Below, piece after piece: positions 47,773 to 58,491 of a stretch of DNA of 64,000 bases (positions within the stretch are counted from its first letter, which is position 1; every line of letters begins with the position of its first letter). The DNA is from Tetragonia tetragonoides (taxonomy: Eukaryota; Streptophyta; Magnoliopsida; Caryophyllales; Aizoaceae), in contig CM076153.1 of assembly GCA_038025085.1 (NCBI GenBank), positions 16,591,001-16,655,000 on the forward strand. Direction: 5' to 3'. The translations under genes were made by a program, and so were the position numbers. The notes below the pieces were generated by a model, which was not told where the DNA came from, searched no databases, and worked only from the letters and a program-made list of their open reading frames with translations.

Positions 47773-49072
47773 ATGTAATATGGATCCTCTACTATTACAA
47801 CACTCTACTATTATTTGATTGCACATGTACTTCAAGCTACATAATTGACAAACATAACTGCTCTCCATGTCTAGAACATGTATAATGGCAATACCAAACT
47901 TAAGCAAAGTGGACCCAAATCAGTGGCAGTACCAGGAGAGGTTGCAGGGCTTCACAAGGCATGGAAAATGTATGGAAAGCGACCATGGAAAAGACTAGTA
48001 CGCCCAGCCGTGCGGCTTGCTCGTCGCGGGTTCAAGATATGGCCATACCTCAACATACAATTGAATGACTCTAGAGACAGTATCTTCCAAGACGAAGGAC
48101 TCACAAGTATCTTCACATCATCAAGTGGAATTCTTAAGAAAACTGGTGATGTTGTGCAAAATGAGAAATTAGCAGACACATTGAGAACAATTTCAAAATC
48201 TGGTGCCCGAGCTCTGTATAATGGGGAGATAGGTAAGGCATTGGCTAAGGATGTTGAGGAACTTAAAGGGATCATGACATTCGAGGACTTGCAGAATTAC
48301 CAAGTAAAAATGAGGGATCCAATCGTCGTAAACATTGATCAATCAAACTTAAATCTTACGATAATTGGTATGCCTCTCCCTTCTTCTGGTGGCTCGGCAA
48401 TGGCTCTGGTGAGTATTACTACATTACACTATATGTACCTTATTTTTTTGTAGGTTGGATATATTGATTGACCATGGCACAAGTCATCTCTCTGTAGTAG
48501 ATGCAGAGGGAAATGCAGTGTCTATGACAACAAGTATTAATTCGTACTTTGGAGCCAAGATTCTGTCACGAAGCACAGGGATGATCCTCAACAATCAGAT
48601 GGATGACTTTTCCATTCCTTCAAACGATCCCGTCTCTTCAAGTCCTTCACCAGCCATCTTGGAACGACCTCCAAGTCCTTCATCACCAGCCAAGTTTATT
48701 AAGCTTGGAAATACGCAATTATCATCCTTGCCTCCTAACATAATAGACCTCGAGGTAACTATTTTTACCAATAAGTCTCTTACGAGGCCGCCTTATAAGG
48801 TGGTGTCCTAAAAGATTGAAAGTCAAGGTAGTTATTTGCTGGAAGAGAAAATTTTATAAGATAGTTAACGCAAATTGACAATTTTTCTTTTTGTATATTC
48901 AAGATTAAATATGTTTTGACCTACTACATTTGAACTTCCCTAGTCAGTATAGCACCTCACTATAGTATACTTGAACTTTTGACATCATATACTCATGATA
49001 TCAAGAGTTAACCTGATCACTATAGCATAATTTTCGACATCATTAATTGGTTTTTCTGTACATGAATAATAG

Positions 49073-49219
49073 GTTGGGCTGTCTCTCAACAATGGTATGG
49101 ATGATTTTTCCCTATTCCTAGAGTATTTCGACTCGGAATCTCCACCTCCTACACCAGCTAATTTTATCAGGCCTGGAAAAAGGCCATTATCATCCATGAA
49201 TCCAACCATAATCCTCAAG
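49073..49219 (+). other. second copy of a GGT coding exon
   Basis: 49 codons, phase 0-0, acceptor AATAG|GTT, donor AAG|GTAATT. It reads LNNGMDDFSL... ANFIRPGKRPLSSMNP, the same protein segment as 48595-48754 (LNNQMDDFSIP ... AKFIKLGNTQLSSLPP) and closer to the family consensus. Both copies splice in frame to 49394. Confidence 0.8.
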
Positions 49220-50143
49220 GTAATTACCATTTGTCAGTGAAACAGGGATGGCTTTTAAATTGTCGGGCAATCAGCTTTTTTTTAGATGCTAGTCTCACAT
49301 GCATCTAAAATTAAACTCATGGACCAACAATTTATAAGGTTTCCCAAACATGTTCGCCAGCGCGTATAAGCAGCTAAGGTTTCCTTTCTACAGGATGGAA
49401 AATTGAAAGGTGTGCTTGGTGCAAGTGGAGGAGCCTTAATCATTGCAGCAACTACAGAGGTATTCTTAAATCATTTTGTCAAGCAAATGGATCCCTTCAA
49501 CGCTGTTTTGGGCTCCAAGAGTTTACCATCAGGTACATAGATATACTTATATATTTGCTTTGTCTTCGATCCGTTAATAAATGGGATGAAATTGTTTATG
49601 AGGCAGCCTCATGCATAAGGCGTGATACCTGCTGTGAGCCAAAAAGTGATACCTCAGGAATGAGATCGCCTCATATAAGAGAGATTTTGTTACTTTCAGC
49701 AGAACATAAACAAGTTCTAAGCAATGTAATAACACCATTATTGCAGTTATTCCCTAACGAGGTGAAGTACGAAAATTGGTCGACTGTTACTGATGATGAT
49801 ATCGAAGTTGCTGTGGAAGCAAGGGATGACCTACGAAATAAGGGACATAAGTTAAAAGAAATGCCAAAGGGTGGTGCTGTATGCCAATTCATTGTACCTA
49901 AGAAGGATTGTCACCGAGAAGAACTTGTGGCTGTGAGTGACCCAAGGAAGGGCGGTTTTCCAGCAGGTTTCTGAATTTTGCAACATGTATGCATGTATCC
50001 TCAATAATGGTTATATAACAACACAAATTTGCTCTTTAGAGTTGAGAACGCCTTTGTGAACGCCTTTGTGATTCTCTTCTCATTGTGCAACCTAAGTAAT
50101 AATTTCACCTTTATGAATTGTACTCTTATTTGTTATAATCCTA

Positions 50144-50593
50144 TGTTGACTTTTCATGATTGGGCCCATTAAGAGAGTGCTTAAAACATAAAGGAGGTTC
50201 CAACCCAAAACCAATTGGCAATGAGTGGAGTAACTCCCACTTCAACACCCCGCCTCACGCAAAGACCCATCTTGGGCTGAAGCGTGGACCAATCAAAGCT
50301 AACTTGGGCCAGTCACACGCGCGTGGGCTAAACAGGGGTCAAATTAAACTACCCTGTCGCACAATTGCCTCATTTGGGCTTCAACATGTGGGCCAACAAG
50401 GGATCATAAAGGCAGGACCGAAGCCCCCTCTGATACCAAGTTGACTTTTTATAATTGGGCCCACTAAGAGAGTGTTTATAACATAAAGAAGGTTGCAACC
50501 CAAAACCAATTGGCAATGAGTGCGGTAACTCCCTTAGTTATAAATAACTCAAGACACTCTTTCTTGACCAATGTGGGACAACCCACTTCAACA
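50144..50593 (-). mobile_element. TRIM (terminal-repeat retrotransposon in miniature), 450 bp
   Basis: Terminal repeats 50144-50247 (104 bp) and about 50440-50593 (154 bp; the other copy lacks about 50 bp internally). 5-bp TSD TCCTA (50139-50143 and 50594-50598). On the minus strand TGGTATCAGAG, the initiator tRNA-Met PBS, directly follows the complete LTR (plus-strand CTCTGATACCA, 50429-50439), and purine-rich GAGGCGGGG precedes the other. No coding. Confidence 0.88.
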
Positions 50594-50598
50594 TCCTA

Positions 50599-51426
50599 AT
50601 TTATACTTTATATACGAATTTGAATGGTTTAACTTTAGTTTGATCTGTTGCTTACACTATGTGATGTGTACAAGAGGAGAAGGAAGACTTTGAGAGGCTT
50701 TGGATGACAATGTAGTTCGAACCCGAACAACCCGATTATTATTGGAGTCCGATCAATATTGTCACCTCATCAACCTGATTAGATGAAAAATATTCGACTC
50801 TGAATACTATCATAATTAAAAAACTGAATTCAATTAGTGGTGGATCGAATTGGAGTTATGATGAATGTGTCCCTAACTCTCATTTATTGACATCCCTAGT
50901 GTGAGATGACTAAGAGTAGATGATGTTATGGGTCTGAGTCAGTGATTTGTGGTTAATTTATCGTGACAAGATAGTGAATGAGTGAGTAAGGCACCAAACT
51001 GGAGAGTAAAAGCCCACAAGCCAACTGTGGGCCTAAACCTACAAAACGATTTCAAATCCGTCGGAACAAAACAACTTTCATATGCGTTGACTATTTCGTA
51101 TATTCAAAGTTTGCAATTACTCTTATCAATAAGTGGTTGATGTGAGTGATTCGACATCCTCATCCCTTAAGTAAAGTAGACGATTCCAATCTTGTAAATG
51201 AAAAAATATTTAGTACAAGTACTTTACCTCAACAACTTGAACCATAATGATTTTGTTGCTATTTTTATTTGCATGTGTCATGTGTGCCCAATTCCCATGT
51301 GATGATGCATTATGATTCCTTGTACCACCATTCTGATGCAGGTTCTCCACTTGCGACGAACGACTCATTAAGCGTGTCAATAGTGCAAGCCTGCTTCATC
51401 CACCCCCATTCCATAACATCTTCTGT
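50599..51426. other. intergenic, no gene seen
   Basis: 3' flank of the GGT gene and the target region of the TR-GAG element. No ORF or repeat could be supported. Confidence 0.4.
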
Positions 51427-51431
51427 TAGAG

Positions 51432-52129
51432 TGTTGAGGTAACGCCCCAATACCAAATAATATTTAGTTGTGTTTTATTTTATTTAAGTTTGTAAAGAAA
51501 TAAAATAAAACAAAAGAAAAAAAAAAAAAGAAGTTAAAAGGTTGGGAAAATAAAAGGTCTTAGCCTTTTGGTTTTCTTTAGTATTGAAAGAAATAGTTGA
51601 TGATTGGAAAGGCAAAAGCCTTTGATTGGCTATAAAAAGAAATGGCCAGTGAGTGAAAGCAGCAAGAGAAGGCCGAAACAAAAGAAAAGGAAGAGACCAA
51701 GTGAGTGAGAGACAAACAAAGTGTGAGAGAAATTGAGTATTTCTCCAAAGAGGTTTGTTTCAGTTCACGGTTGATTCGGCTTGTTCGGGTGAAGAAAATC
51801 GGAGTATTAGGATCGGTCATCAACAGGTATTTGTGGGTGTATCTTTGGTTTTGTGGGAGTACCAAATTGAGTTAGAGTTTGTCAATTTGTACTAATACCA
51901 AAGATAGCTTGTTTACTTGTTGCTTGATCTTGTGATTGTTGCTGATTGTACTCTTGATTATTATAGTGGATTATTATTTTAGTGCGTGGTGATCCGCACC
52001 GTGGTTTTTCCCCTAATTGAGAGGGGTTTTCCACGTAAAATTGTTTGTGTTGTTTTCGGGTTTTTGCACTTTATTTTTCCGATTATCTGTTATTCTGATT
52101 GTGGGTAAATACCGTAGTTTTCCCCAACA
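51432..52129 (+). repeat. 5' LTR of TR-GAG element
   Basis: 698 bp, TGTTGAGGTAACG...TTTTCCCCAACA. TATAAAAAG at about 51630. Hairpin CGTGG...CCACG at 52000-52035. Confidence 0.95.
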
Positions 52130-52130
52130 G

Positions 52131-52142
52131 TGGTATCAGAGC
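52131..52142 (+). other. primer-binding site, initiator tRNA-Met
   Basis: TGGTATCAGAGC, one base after the LTR. Confidence 0.95.
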
Positions 52143-52214
52143 TTTTGGTTGTAGGATCGGTGGTGGGAAAATTACTGTATTTGTTGAAGGGAGGAATTAT
52201 TTTGTGCAATTAAC

Positions 52215-53561
52215 ATGTCTGGTAGCGTGCCCAAATTTGAAATTCCTTTGTTTGATGGTAAAATTAATTTTACTGTGTGGAAGAGTACGGTTGAGGATTT
52301 GTTGGTTCAACAAAATTTAGATGAGGCTTTAGATGAGACAAAGCCTAGTGGGGTGACCGATGCCCAATGGACATCGAAGAAGAAGAAAGCTGTCAGTACT
52401 ATCAGATTAGCTATGGCTCCGGAGATCAAGTATAATTACTTGACTGAGACAGATCCAAAGAAGTTGTTGGATAAGCTCCAGAGTGTATATGCATCAAAGT
52501 CACTGACTAACAAGCTTTGTTTGAGATATGAGTTGTACCAGCTAAAGATGGAGCAAGGTACAGCGTTGCAGGACCACATTAACAGTTTTAACCAGCTAGT
52601 ATGTCAGTTGAGAAATGCAGATGAGAAGATCTCTGATCAAGAGGAGGCATTGTTATTGTTGGCTTCACTACCTAAGTCCTACAGGCCAATAGTGCAGACA
52701 TTACTTGTAGGGAGGACAGAGATTACACTAGACGAAGCAATGACAGTGTTGAGAGAGAATGATCGGATGATGCTGCAGGTTGATGGTGTATCTCCTAGTG
52801 ATGGAGGAGATAGAGTACTAGCTGCGGAGGTGTCCGAAAGAGGGAGGAATCATGAGAGAAGAGGAGGTGGCCCGAGAAAAAGATCGAAGTCGCGCGCGAG
52901 AGACTTTAGTAACGTGGAGTGTTACTATTGTGGTGAGAAGGGTCATATTCAGAGTCGTTGCCCAAAGATGAGAGATGATTTGAAGAGTTTCAAGCAGCTG
53001 CAAGAGAAGATGGGCAAGACCAAAATTGATGATGATAGCGGTTCCTCTAATGTAATTATGTCTTGTGATGGTAATAAGGAGTTGTTCTTGGCTAGGAACA
53101 ATGAGGGGAAGGAAAGCAAAGAGAGTTGGGTGTTGGACTCCGGCGCTTCGGTTCACATTTGTAGAGACCATGCTATGTTTGATACTTTGTGCCAAGATGG
53201 TGAGTATGGTGACATCAACATGGGGAGTGGTAAGTTGAAGGTGAAAGGGATGGGTAGCATCCGAATTGAGCTCCATGGTGGTGTGACTAGAACCTTCCAC
53301 AATGTGAGGTATGTACCCGATGCTCGTGTTAACGTGATTTCGTTGGGTGAGTTGACATCGCAAGGGTGTAGATACATTGGTACGGGAAGGTGGTGCAAAG
53401 TATATCGTGGTGCTACTTTGATTGTGCAAGGAAAGAAGGCGGAGAACAACTTGTGCTATGTTGAGGGTCATTGCGTAAGGAGGAGCAAGGCCAAGAAGAA
53501 GGTCCGTTTTTCGGACAAGGTGGAGGTATTTGGTGATTTGGGTCGAGGGAGGATTTGTTGA
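52215..53561 (+). CDS. Copia gag-protease protein, 448 aa, intact
   Basis: ATG 52215 (MSGSVPKFEIPLFDG). A UBN2-type capsid region occupies residues 1-200; basic linker RKRSKSRARD; CCHC zinc knuckle CYYCGEKGHIQSRC at about 235-248; protease motif WVLDSGAS at about 311; the frame then ends shortly after the protease fold with a basic tail (RRSKAKKKVRFSDKVEVF). Pol past this point is cleanly absent. The last codons overlap the purine tract (CGAGGGAGGATT), and the stop comes from the 3' LTR: TGT TGA are its first six bases. No stops or frameshifts, suggesting a product still under use, for example in particle formation. Confidence 0.93.
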   Translation: MSGSVPKFEIPLFDGKINFTVWKSTVEDLLVQQNLDEALDETKPSGVTDAQWTSKKKKAVSTIRLAMAPEIKYNYLTETDPKKLLDKLQSVYASKSLTNKLCLRYELYQLKMEQGTALQDHINSFNQLVCQLRNADEKISDQEEALLLLASLPKSYRPIVQTLLVGRTEITLDEAMTVLRENDRMMLQVDGVSPSDGGDRVLAAEVSERGRNHERRGGGPRKRSKSRARDFSNVECYYCGEKGHIQSRCPKMRDDLKSFKQLQEKMGKTKIDDDSGSSNVIMSCDGNKELFLARNNEGKESKESWVLDSGASVHICRDHAMFDTLCQDGEYGDINMGSGKLKVKGMGSIRIELHGGVTRTFHNVRYVPDARVNVISLGELTSQGCRYIGTGRWCKVYRGATLIVQGKKAENNLCYVEGHCVRRSKAKKKVRFSDKVEVFGDLGRGRIC

Positions 53562-54253
53562 GGTAACGCCCCAATACCAAATAATATTTAGTTGTGTTTT
53601 ATTTTATTTAAGTTTGTAAAGAAATAAAATAAAACAAAAGAAAAAAAAAAAAAGAAGTTAAAAGGTTGGGAAAATAAAAGGTCTTAGCCTTTTGGTTTTC
53701 TTTAGTATTGAAAGAAATAGTTGATGATTGGAAAGGCAAAAGCCTTTGATTGGCTATAAAAAGAAATGGCCAGTGAGTGAAAGCAGCAAGAGAAGGCCGA
53801 AACAAAAGAAAAGGAAGAGACCAAGTGAGTGAGAGACAAACAAAGTGTGAGAGAAATTGAGTATTTCTCCAAAGAGGTTTGTTTCAGTTCACGGTTGATT
53901 CGGCTTGTTCGGGTGAAGAAAATCGGAGTATTAGGATCGGTCATCAACAGGTATTTGTGGGTGTATCTTTGGTTTTGTGGGAGTACCAAATTGAGTTAGA
54001 GTTTGTCAATTTGTACTAATACCAAAGATAGCTTGTTTACTTGTTGCTTGATCTTGTGATTGTTGCTGATTGTACTCTTGATTATTATAGTGGATTATTA
54101 TTTTAGTGCGTGGTGATCCGCACCGTGGTTTTTCCCCTAATTGAGAGGGGTTTTCCACGTAAAATTGTTTGTGTTGTTTTCGGGTTTTTGCACTTTATTT
54201 TTCCGATTATCTGTTATTCTGATTGTGGGTAAATACCGTAGTTTTCCCCAACA
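53556..54253 (+). repeat. 3' LTR of TR-GAG element
   Basis: 698 bp, no difference from the 5' LTR seen on reading. Hairpin at 54124-54159. Confidence 0.95.
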
Positions 54254-54258
54254 TAGAG

Positions 54259-56229
54259 ATATGATATCGGAAAAATATTATAATATATTTTGTCCATCTA
54301 TTTAGAAAATAAGATATATATGATATTATATGTTTAGGATATTATATCTCTAACATCTTTCCTCCCCATTTGACGACAATCAAAAAATGAAAGAGAGGAA
54401 ATTCCAAGAACCTTTGAAATTCAAAAGGGGTGTATTATTTCACTACAAAAAATTGGGTAATTTGCTATCGACATTAAGAGCCAATTTGAGAGTTGGAGAA
54501 TGCAGAGGAGTGAGGAGGAAATAAAAAGTTTTTCTTGTTTGTCAGTTTTTGTAAAGAGGGGAAGGAAGGCCTGGTGGGAATGAAGGGGAACGATTCCCCT
54601 CCAATAACTCAAATTTGTTCCCCCCAAATTGGAGGAGAATGGAGAGAAAGGGAAATTTTTAAGTGACGGTAGTTAGTTCCCCTCCCTTCTGCTTAATTAA
54701 ACTGCCAAACAAGGTGAAATATTTCACGCACCTTCATTCTCCTCCCTTTTCTTCTTTCCTTCCGTTCCCCCTCATTTCCTTCCCTTATCTTCCTACCCAA
54801 AACTCCCAAACAGATTATAATTTTACACGGACGCTGCTTAAACAGGCTCACGGTGTAAAATGGAGTAAATCAAAGTCTAGGGTTCAATTAAGCGATATGC
54901 GGGCCAAATAAGAACGGGCCACAATTTACAAGTCCTCTGTAAGGCCATAAACCTAATTCATCAGCCGTAATTTACCTTCTAAATTTAATTTGTTATTAAT
55001 TAAGTTGGGATGCATGATAAATAAATCACGGACAGAATGCATTTAACACATATAGTGGGACATATAGCCATATAGGGGGACAGATGATTTGCATTGTTTC
55101 CTCTCTCTCTTTCTCCTTATTTTAGACATGGTAAACAGGTCGGGTAGGTCGGGTTCGAATCGTATCAAATACGGGTTTGGTTTTAGTAAAGCTAGGCAAA
55201 TGGGCGGGTCAGGGTGGGTCGGCTCATTAAATAAATGGGGCGGATCGGGTCGGGTTGGGCATGTTTGTGAGTAGAGAGTGTCGGATCAGGCCGGCCCATT
55301 TTGACCCGTTTAAAATTTAAAAAGTGTTTTTTAATAAAAAAAAAGTGTTAAATGTGTCGGCCCATTTGCGACCCGTTATGACCCGCTTGAATTTTAAATG
55401 GGCCAGCCCATTTCTACCCGCCCATTTCTAATGGTAAGCGGGTCTGCAAGAGGGGCTTCGGCTTCCGCCCACTTGCCCAGGTTGATCTAGTTTCGGGTTA
55501 CCCAACAAATTTGATAAATATTGTCTCACAATTTCGGATTCCGGTCGAGTCATTTCAATTTCAGGTCAAAACGAGTTGGATTATTTCGGATTTAAACTTT
55601 TTCGGGTCAGATCTGTAACGGATTGGGTCAATTTTTACCAGCTGTACCTTATTCTACGCTCTACCTTCTCCCTCTCTCGCCTCTGTCTCTCTCTCTCTCC
55701 TCCATATATAACCAATTCAAAGCTCCTTTCTTTCTCCTTTCTTTCCCTGTCTCCTCCATTTTCTCATTCGAAATCAATTGCAAATATTCTGAATCGCAAA
55801 CTCTTTACATGCAAGAAAATATATACTATGACTCGAATTTGATGGCTTTTGTTATGATGAATTTTGAGTCTTTTACTTCCTTTTTTGTTTTTAAACTACA
55901 TCTTAGGATGACGTTATAAACCAAAAGACATCTTAAGACTAAACACTGTGTATATTCTTCAATAATAGCTCACTAGACTGAATAACACTCAAGTGCAGTC
56001 TAAGATAATTAAGAAATAATTCAGAGCGCGCTGGCACGATCATGCAAGAGCATCACTAGTACTCCATCCACCCAATAATTATGTTAGCTAGGGCCTTACG
56101 TGGGTCTTATTTTGCCACGATACATATCTCTCACAAGGCCCCGACCATACTCGCTGCTTTATCTCCAAAACTCATTTATAACAATGTTCTCCTTTTCGTT
56201 GTCTCTATGCTGTATTCCGTCCCGTTCTC
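54259..56229. other. intergenic; low-complexity and MITE-like pieces
   Basis: 54475-54816 has purine/pyrimidine-rich halves that partly mirror each other (GGGGAATC-type blocks), like a fold-back MITE. 55135-55620 is rich in GGGTCGGGT/ACCCG motifs, a decayed repeat. 55660-55760 is CT-rich. No gene can be supported. Confidence 0.4.
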
Positions 56230-56650
56230 AGAGTCGGCTCAGTTGGGGGGTTGGGAGGGCGACCGCCTAGGGCCTATCGTAAAAGGGAGCCCAATTACGT
56301 GCATAACTGTTATATTATAGATAATATTATATTTAATGATTAAATAAATGTGTAGAGTAGAACTGGTATGTCGTAACTTGCAAAATTTGGCACAAATAGT
56401 ACGCTAGTCGGTGTTCGACTCCCACACTTCGTTTTTTTTTGAGCCATTGCACGCAAATTTCCTTATGTGTTACTTCTTTATTGCACTAATTACTCTTGTT
56501 ATACCTGTTTTAATTTTTTTTTTGCTTGGCTTTATGCATGTTTTATTTGTACAGTAGTATTTGGTTGAAAATTTCCCCCAAAAATATATTTAAATTTTTC
56601 GGGGACCTAATGTTAAATCTTGTCCAGGGCTCCTGAATTTTCAGGTACAA
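56230..56650. mobile_element. possible hAT-like relic
   Basis: GGGCGACCGCCTAGGGCCT at left and TTGTCCAGGGCTCCTGAATTT at right resemble ends of common plant hAT MITEs. Inverted match is poor and TSD unseen. Confidence 0.3.
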
Positions 56651-56659
56651 CCATGCCCG

Positions 56660-58490
56660 TTCCATTCTGCATTTTATACTTCATTTTATCTATGATCACA
56701 GTTTTTTTCATTATCCGCGCGGTTCCATCACCCACTAGGCACTCTTGAACTTGGATATTTCCAGAACCATTCATCACATGCAAATACTTTCCACTTCCTC
56801 TTCATCACTTACCTATATATGCTTAATTAGCGCACATTCAAGATATTTCCTTTCATTACCCACTCACCCTTGTGGGTTATGGCTCATGCTCATCAAAGGT
56901 TACTGCGATCATTACTCATGTTTTGAACGTACTAAAGCTAAAAGGTTGTTTCATTAGAAACCCACATGGTAGAACATACATGTTCATATGAAAACTACAC
57001 CGCCTAAGGTGAAAGGCTCCATCAGTCCTTCCCTTAAGTAACTTTTACCATTATTGTCCAAATTTGATTGGGATTTAGTGCCACAATAATAGTACGTACG
57101 TAGGCCATCTTATAATTACTCAAAAATATGGAGCACTAAGCTACTATGGATGTTACTATCACACTATCTATCTGCAATAATGATGCCATATGAGCAATAA
57201 TATAATCGTGTAATATTTTCTAGCTTATCATCTTAGAAACTAAACTAGTAAGCTAAAAAAAGTGGGGTTAAAGTAACTTTTTTGACCACAGTCCATAGTT
57301 GTTTTATAATTAAATGTTGCTAAATGCCTATTTGCCTACTCTACCACTACAGCCTAATAGTATATATAGTACGAGTAAACAGTAAGTGGTACTCCATCCG
57401 TTTCTTTTTCTTCTTTTTATGTGAGTATTTGCGGTTTTAAGGTGATATTTTAACCATAAATACTATAATTCTACAACTATAAAAGTTAAAAAATGTGAAT
57501 TTTAGAAAATATAATTAAAGTTGAATCTAGTAGTAGTATTATTATTTTGCAAAACATTATTCTTTTTCTTAATTAATGGTCAAAGTTTGTATACTTTAAC
57601 CTCAAAAGGTCAAATGGAAAGAAGAATTTGGAACATAGTTAGTATATCACAATGATTTGTTGGCCGGGAACGGAAACATTTCTTGTTGCTGATTTGGTAC
57701 GAATATGATTAGTTATGACTCAAAGAGTTTAAGGTAAACGGTGAACCTATACTGTGGTCCAAATATAACAATAAGAAATTTCTTTTTTTTTCTTATTGAA
57801 AGAAAAGATCATTCATTCGTTTGTAAAAAAGTTATCCGACATCTACAACGATAAATATCTCTAAATAAATATAGATCTAACATAATAAATTAAGTATAAA
57901 TCTGACATAACTAGATGAATATGACTTCCACCGTCACTGCTAAAAATCGGTGTTTTTATCAGCTCCGTCGATAAGTGACTACCAATTCAAACATCACTAT
58001 TAGAAATCAGCGTCTTGATCGACTTCGTTGATAATTGACAATCAATCATCGGCTGCCCTGATATTGCAAAAAATATGTTATATAGTAAACGAGAGTCCAC
58101 TGCCTTTTCATCCCTACGATTGGAGATAAGCACGAAACATGTTGCAGCTATCTGGAAGTACAAATCCTCTTGGTATAGTAGATTCAACTTGCCTTCTTGA
58201 TTCATGAACCCTAACGCAACAGAAACATAAATTCTGCAACACTCCAACAAACGCGAAGAACTTAACAATCTCTCACCAAGGGGGAGTTTATTAATAACCA
58301 TATTAAAAAAGCAAACTAAAAATTAAATCGAGTGCAAAGAAATAACAATGGACCGAGGGGCTAATCACCAGGTAAAAAAGCCGGTGGTAGCCCCAAGATG
58401 AGTCAAAGAGGGAGGGGGAGGCTAGGGTTTTTGTTTAGAGAAAGAGAGAGAGGAGGCAAACTCTAGTTTCTTTTTTTCTAACAAAAAAAA
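56660..58490. other. intergenic; old Stowaway-like relic, no gene seen
   Basis: 57391-57645 starts CTCCATCCGTTTCTTTTTC and ends near GAAAGAAGAATTTGG, like an eroded Stowaway element. 57655-57780 repeats at 59902-60030, part of the local duplication described under 59590. A minus-strand frame at 58301-57987 is unrecognised. Confidence 0.4.
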
Positions 58491-58491
58491 A

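Larger units (their letters stand above)
44563..49974 (+). pseudogene. gamma-glutamyltransferase gene, probably inactive
   Basis: GGT enzymes (Ntn hydrolases, about 570 aa in plants) hydrolyse or transfer the gamma-glutamyl group of glutathione in the apoplast or vacuole. Exon 1 (44563-44923): hydrophobic signal segment (residues about 11-30, LPFILVSLVLLLIS), then DDGRCSRIG, VDAAVATAFCLGVVSPASSG. Exon 2: 47875-48408 (GPKSVAVPGEVAGLHKAW, GMPLPSSGGSAM). Exon 3: 48454-48754 with the nucleophile Thr in DHGTSHLSVVD. Exon 3': 49073-49219. Exon 4: 49394-49532 (GVLGASGGA). Exon 5: 49700-49974 (ELVAVSDPRKGGFPAGF, stop). Defects: a +1 shift near 44700 in exon 1; about 95 codons normally between SSGG and DHGTSH are missing; exons 2 and 3 do not join in frame. 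Intron 1 is 2.95 kb, full of MITEs. A short product from a later ATG cannot be excluded. Confidence 0.85.
51432..54253 (+). mobile_element. Copia-derived TR-GAG element, 2822 bp
   Basis: 698-bp LTRs (51432-52129 and 53556-54253), apparently identical, with TSD TAGAG (51427-51431 and 54254-54258). PBS TGGTATCAGAGC at 52131-52142. The only gene is an intact gag-protease ORF; integrase, RT and RNase H are missing. It must use enzymes of another Copia element. Identical LTRs mean recent transposition. Confidence 0.95.

Noticed and set aside
51484..51865. Antisense frames repeated at 53608-53989
   Set aside because: They are within identical LTRs.
52818..53471. 217-codon frame antisense to the TR-GAG gene
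   Set aside because: Shadow of the gag-protease codons; no start context or domain.
54442..54465. CACTACAAAAAATTGGG as a possible CACTA terminus
   Set aside because: No matching inverted end or TSD was found downstream.
57987..58301. 104-codon minus-strand ORF
   Set aside because: No recognised motif, paralogue or splice support; length is within chance for this region.
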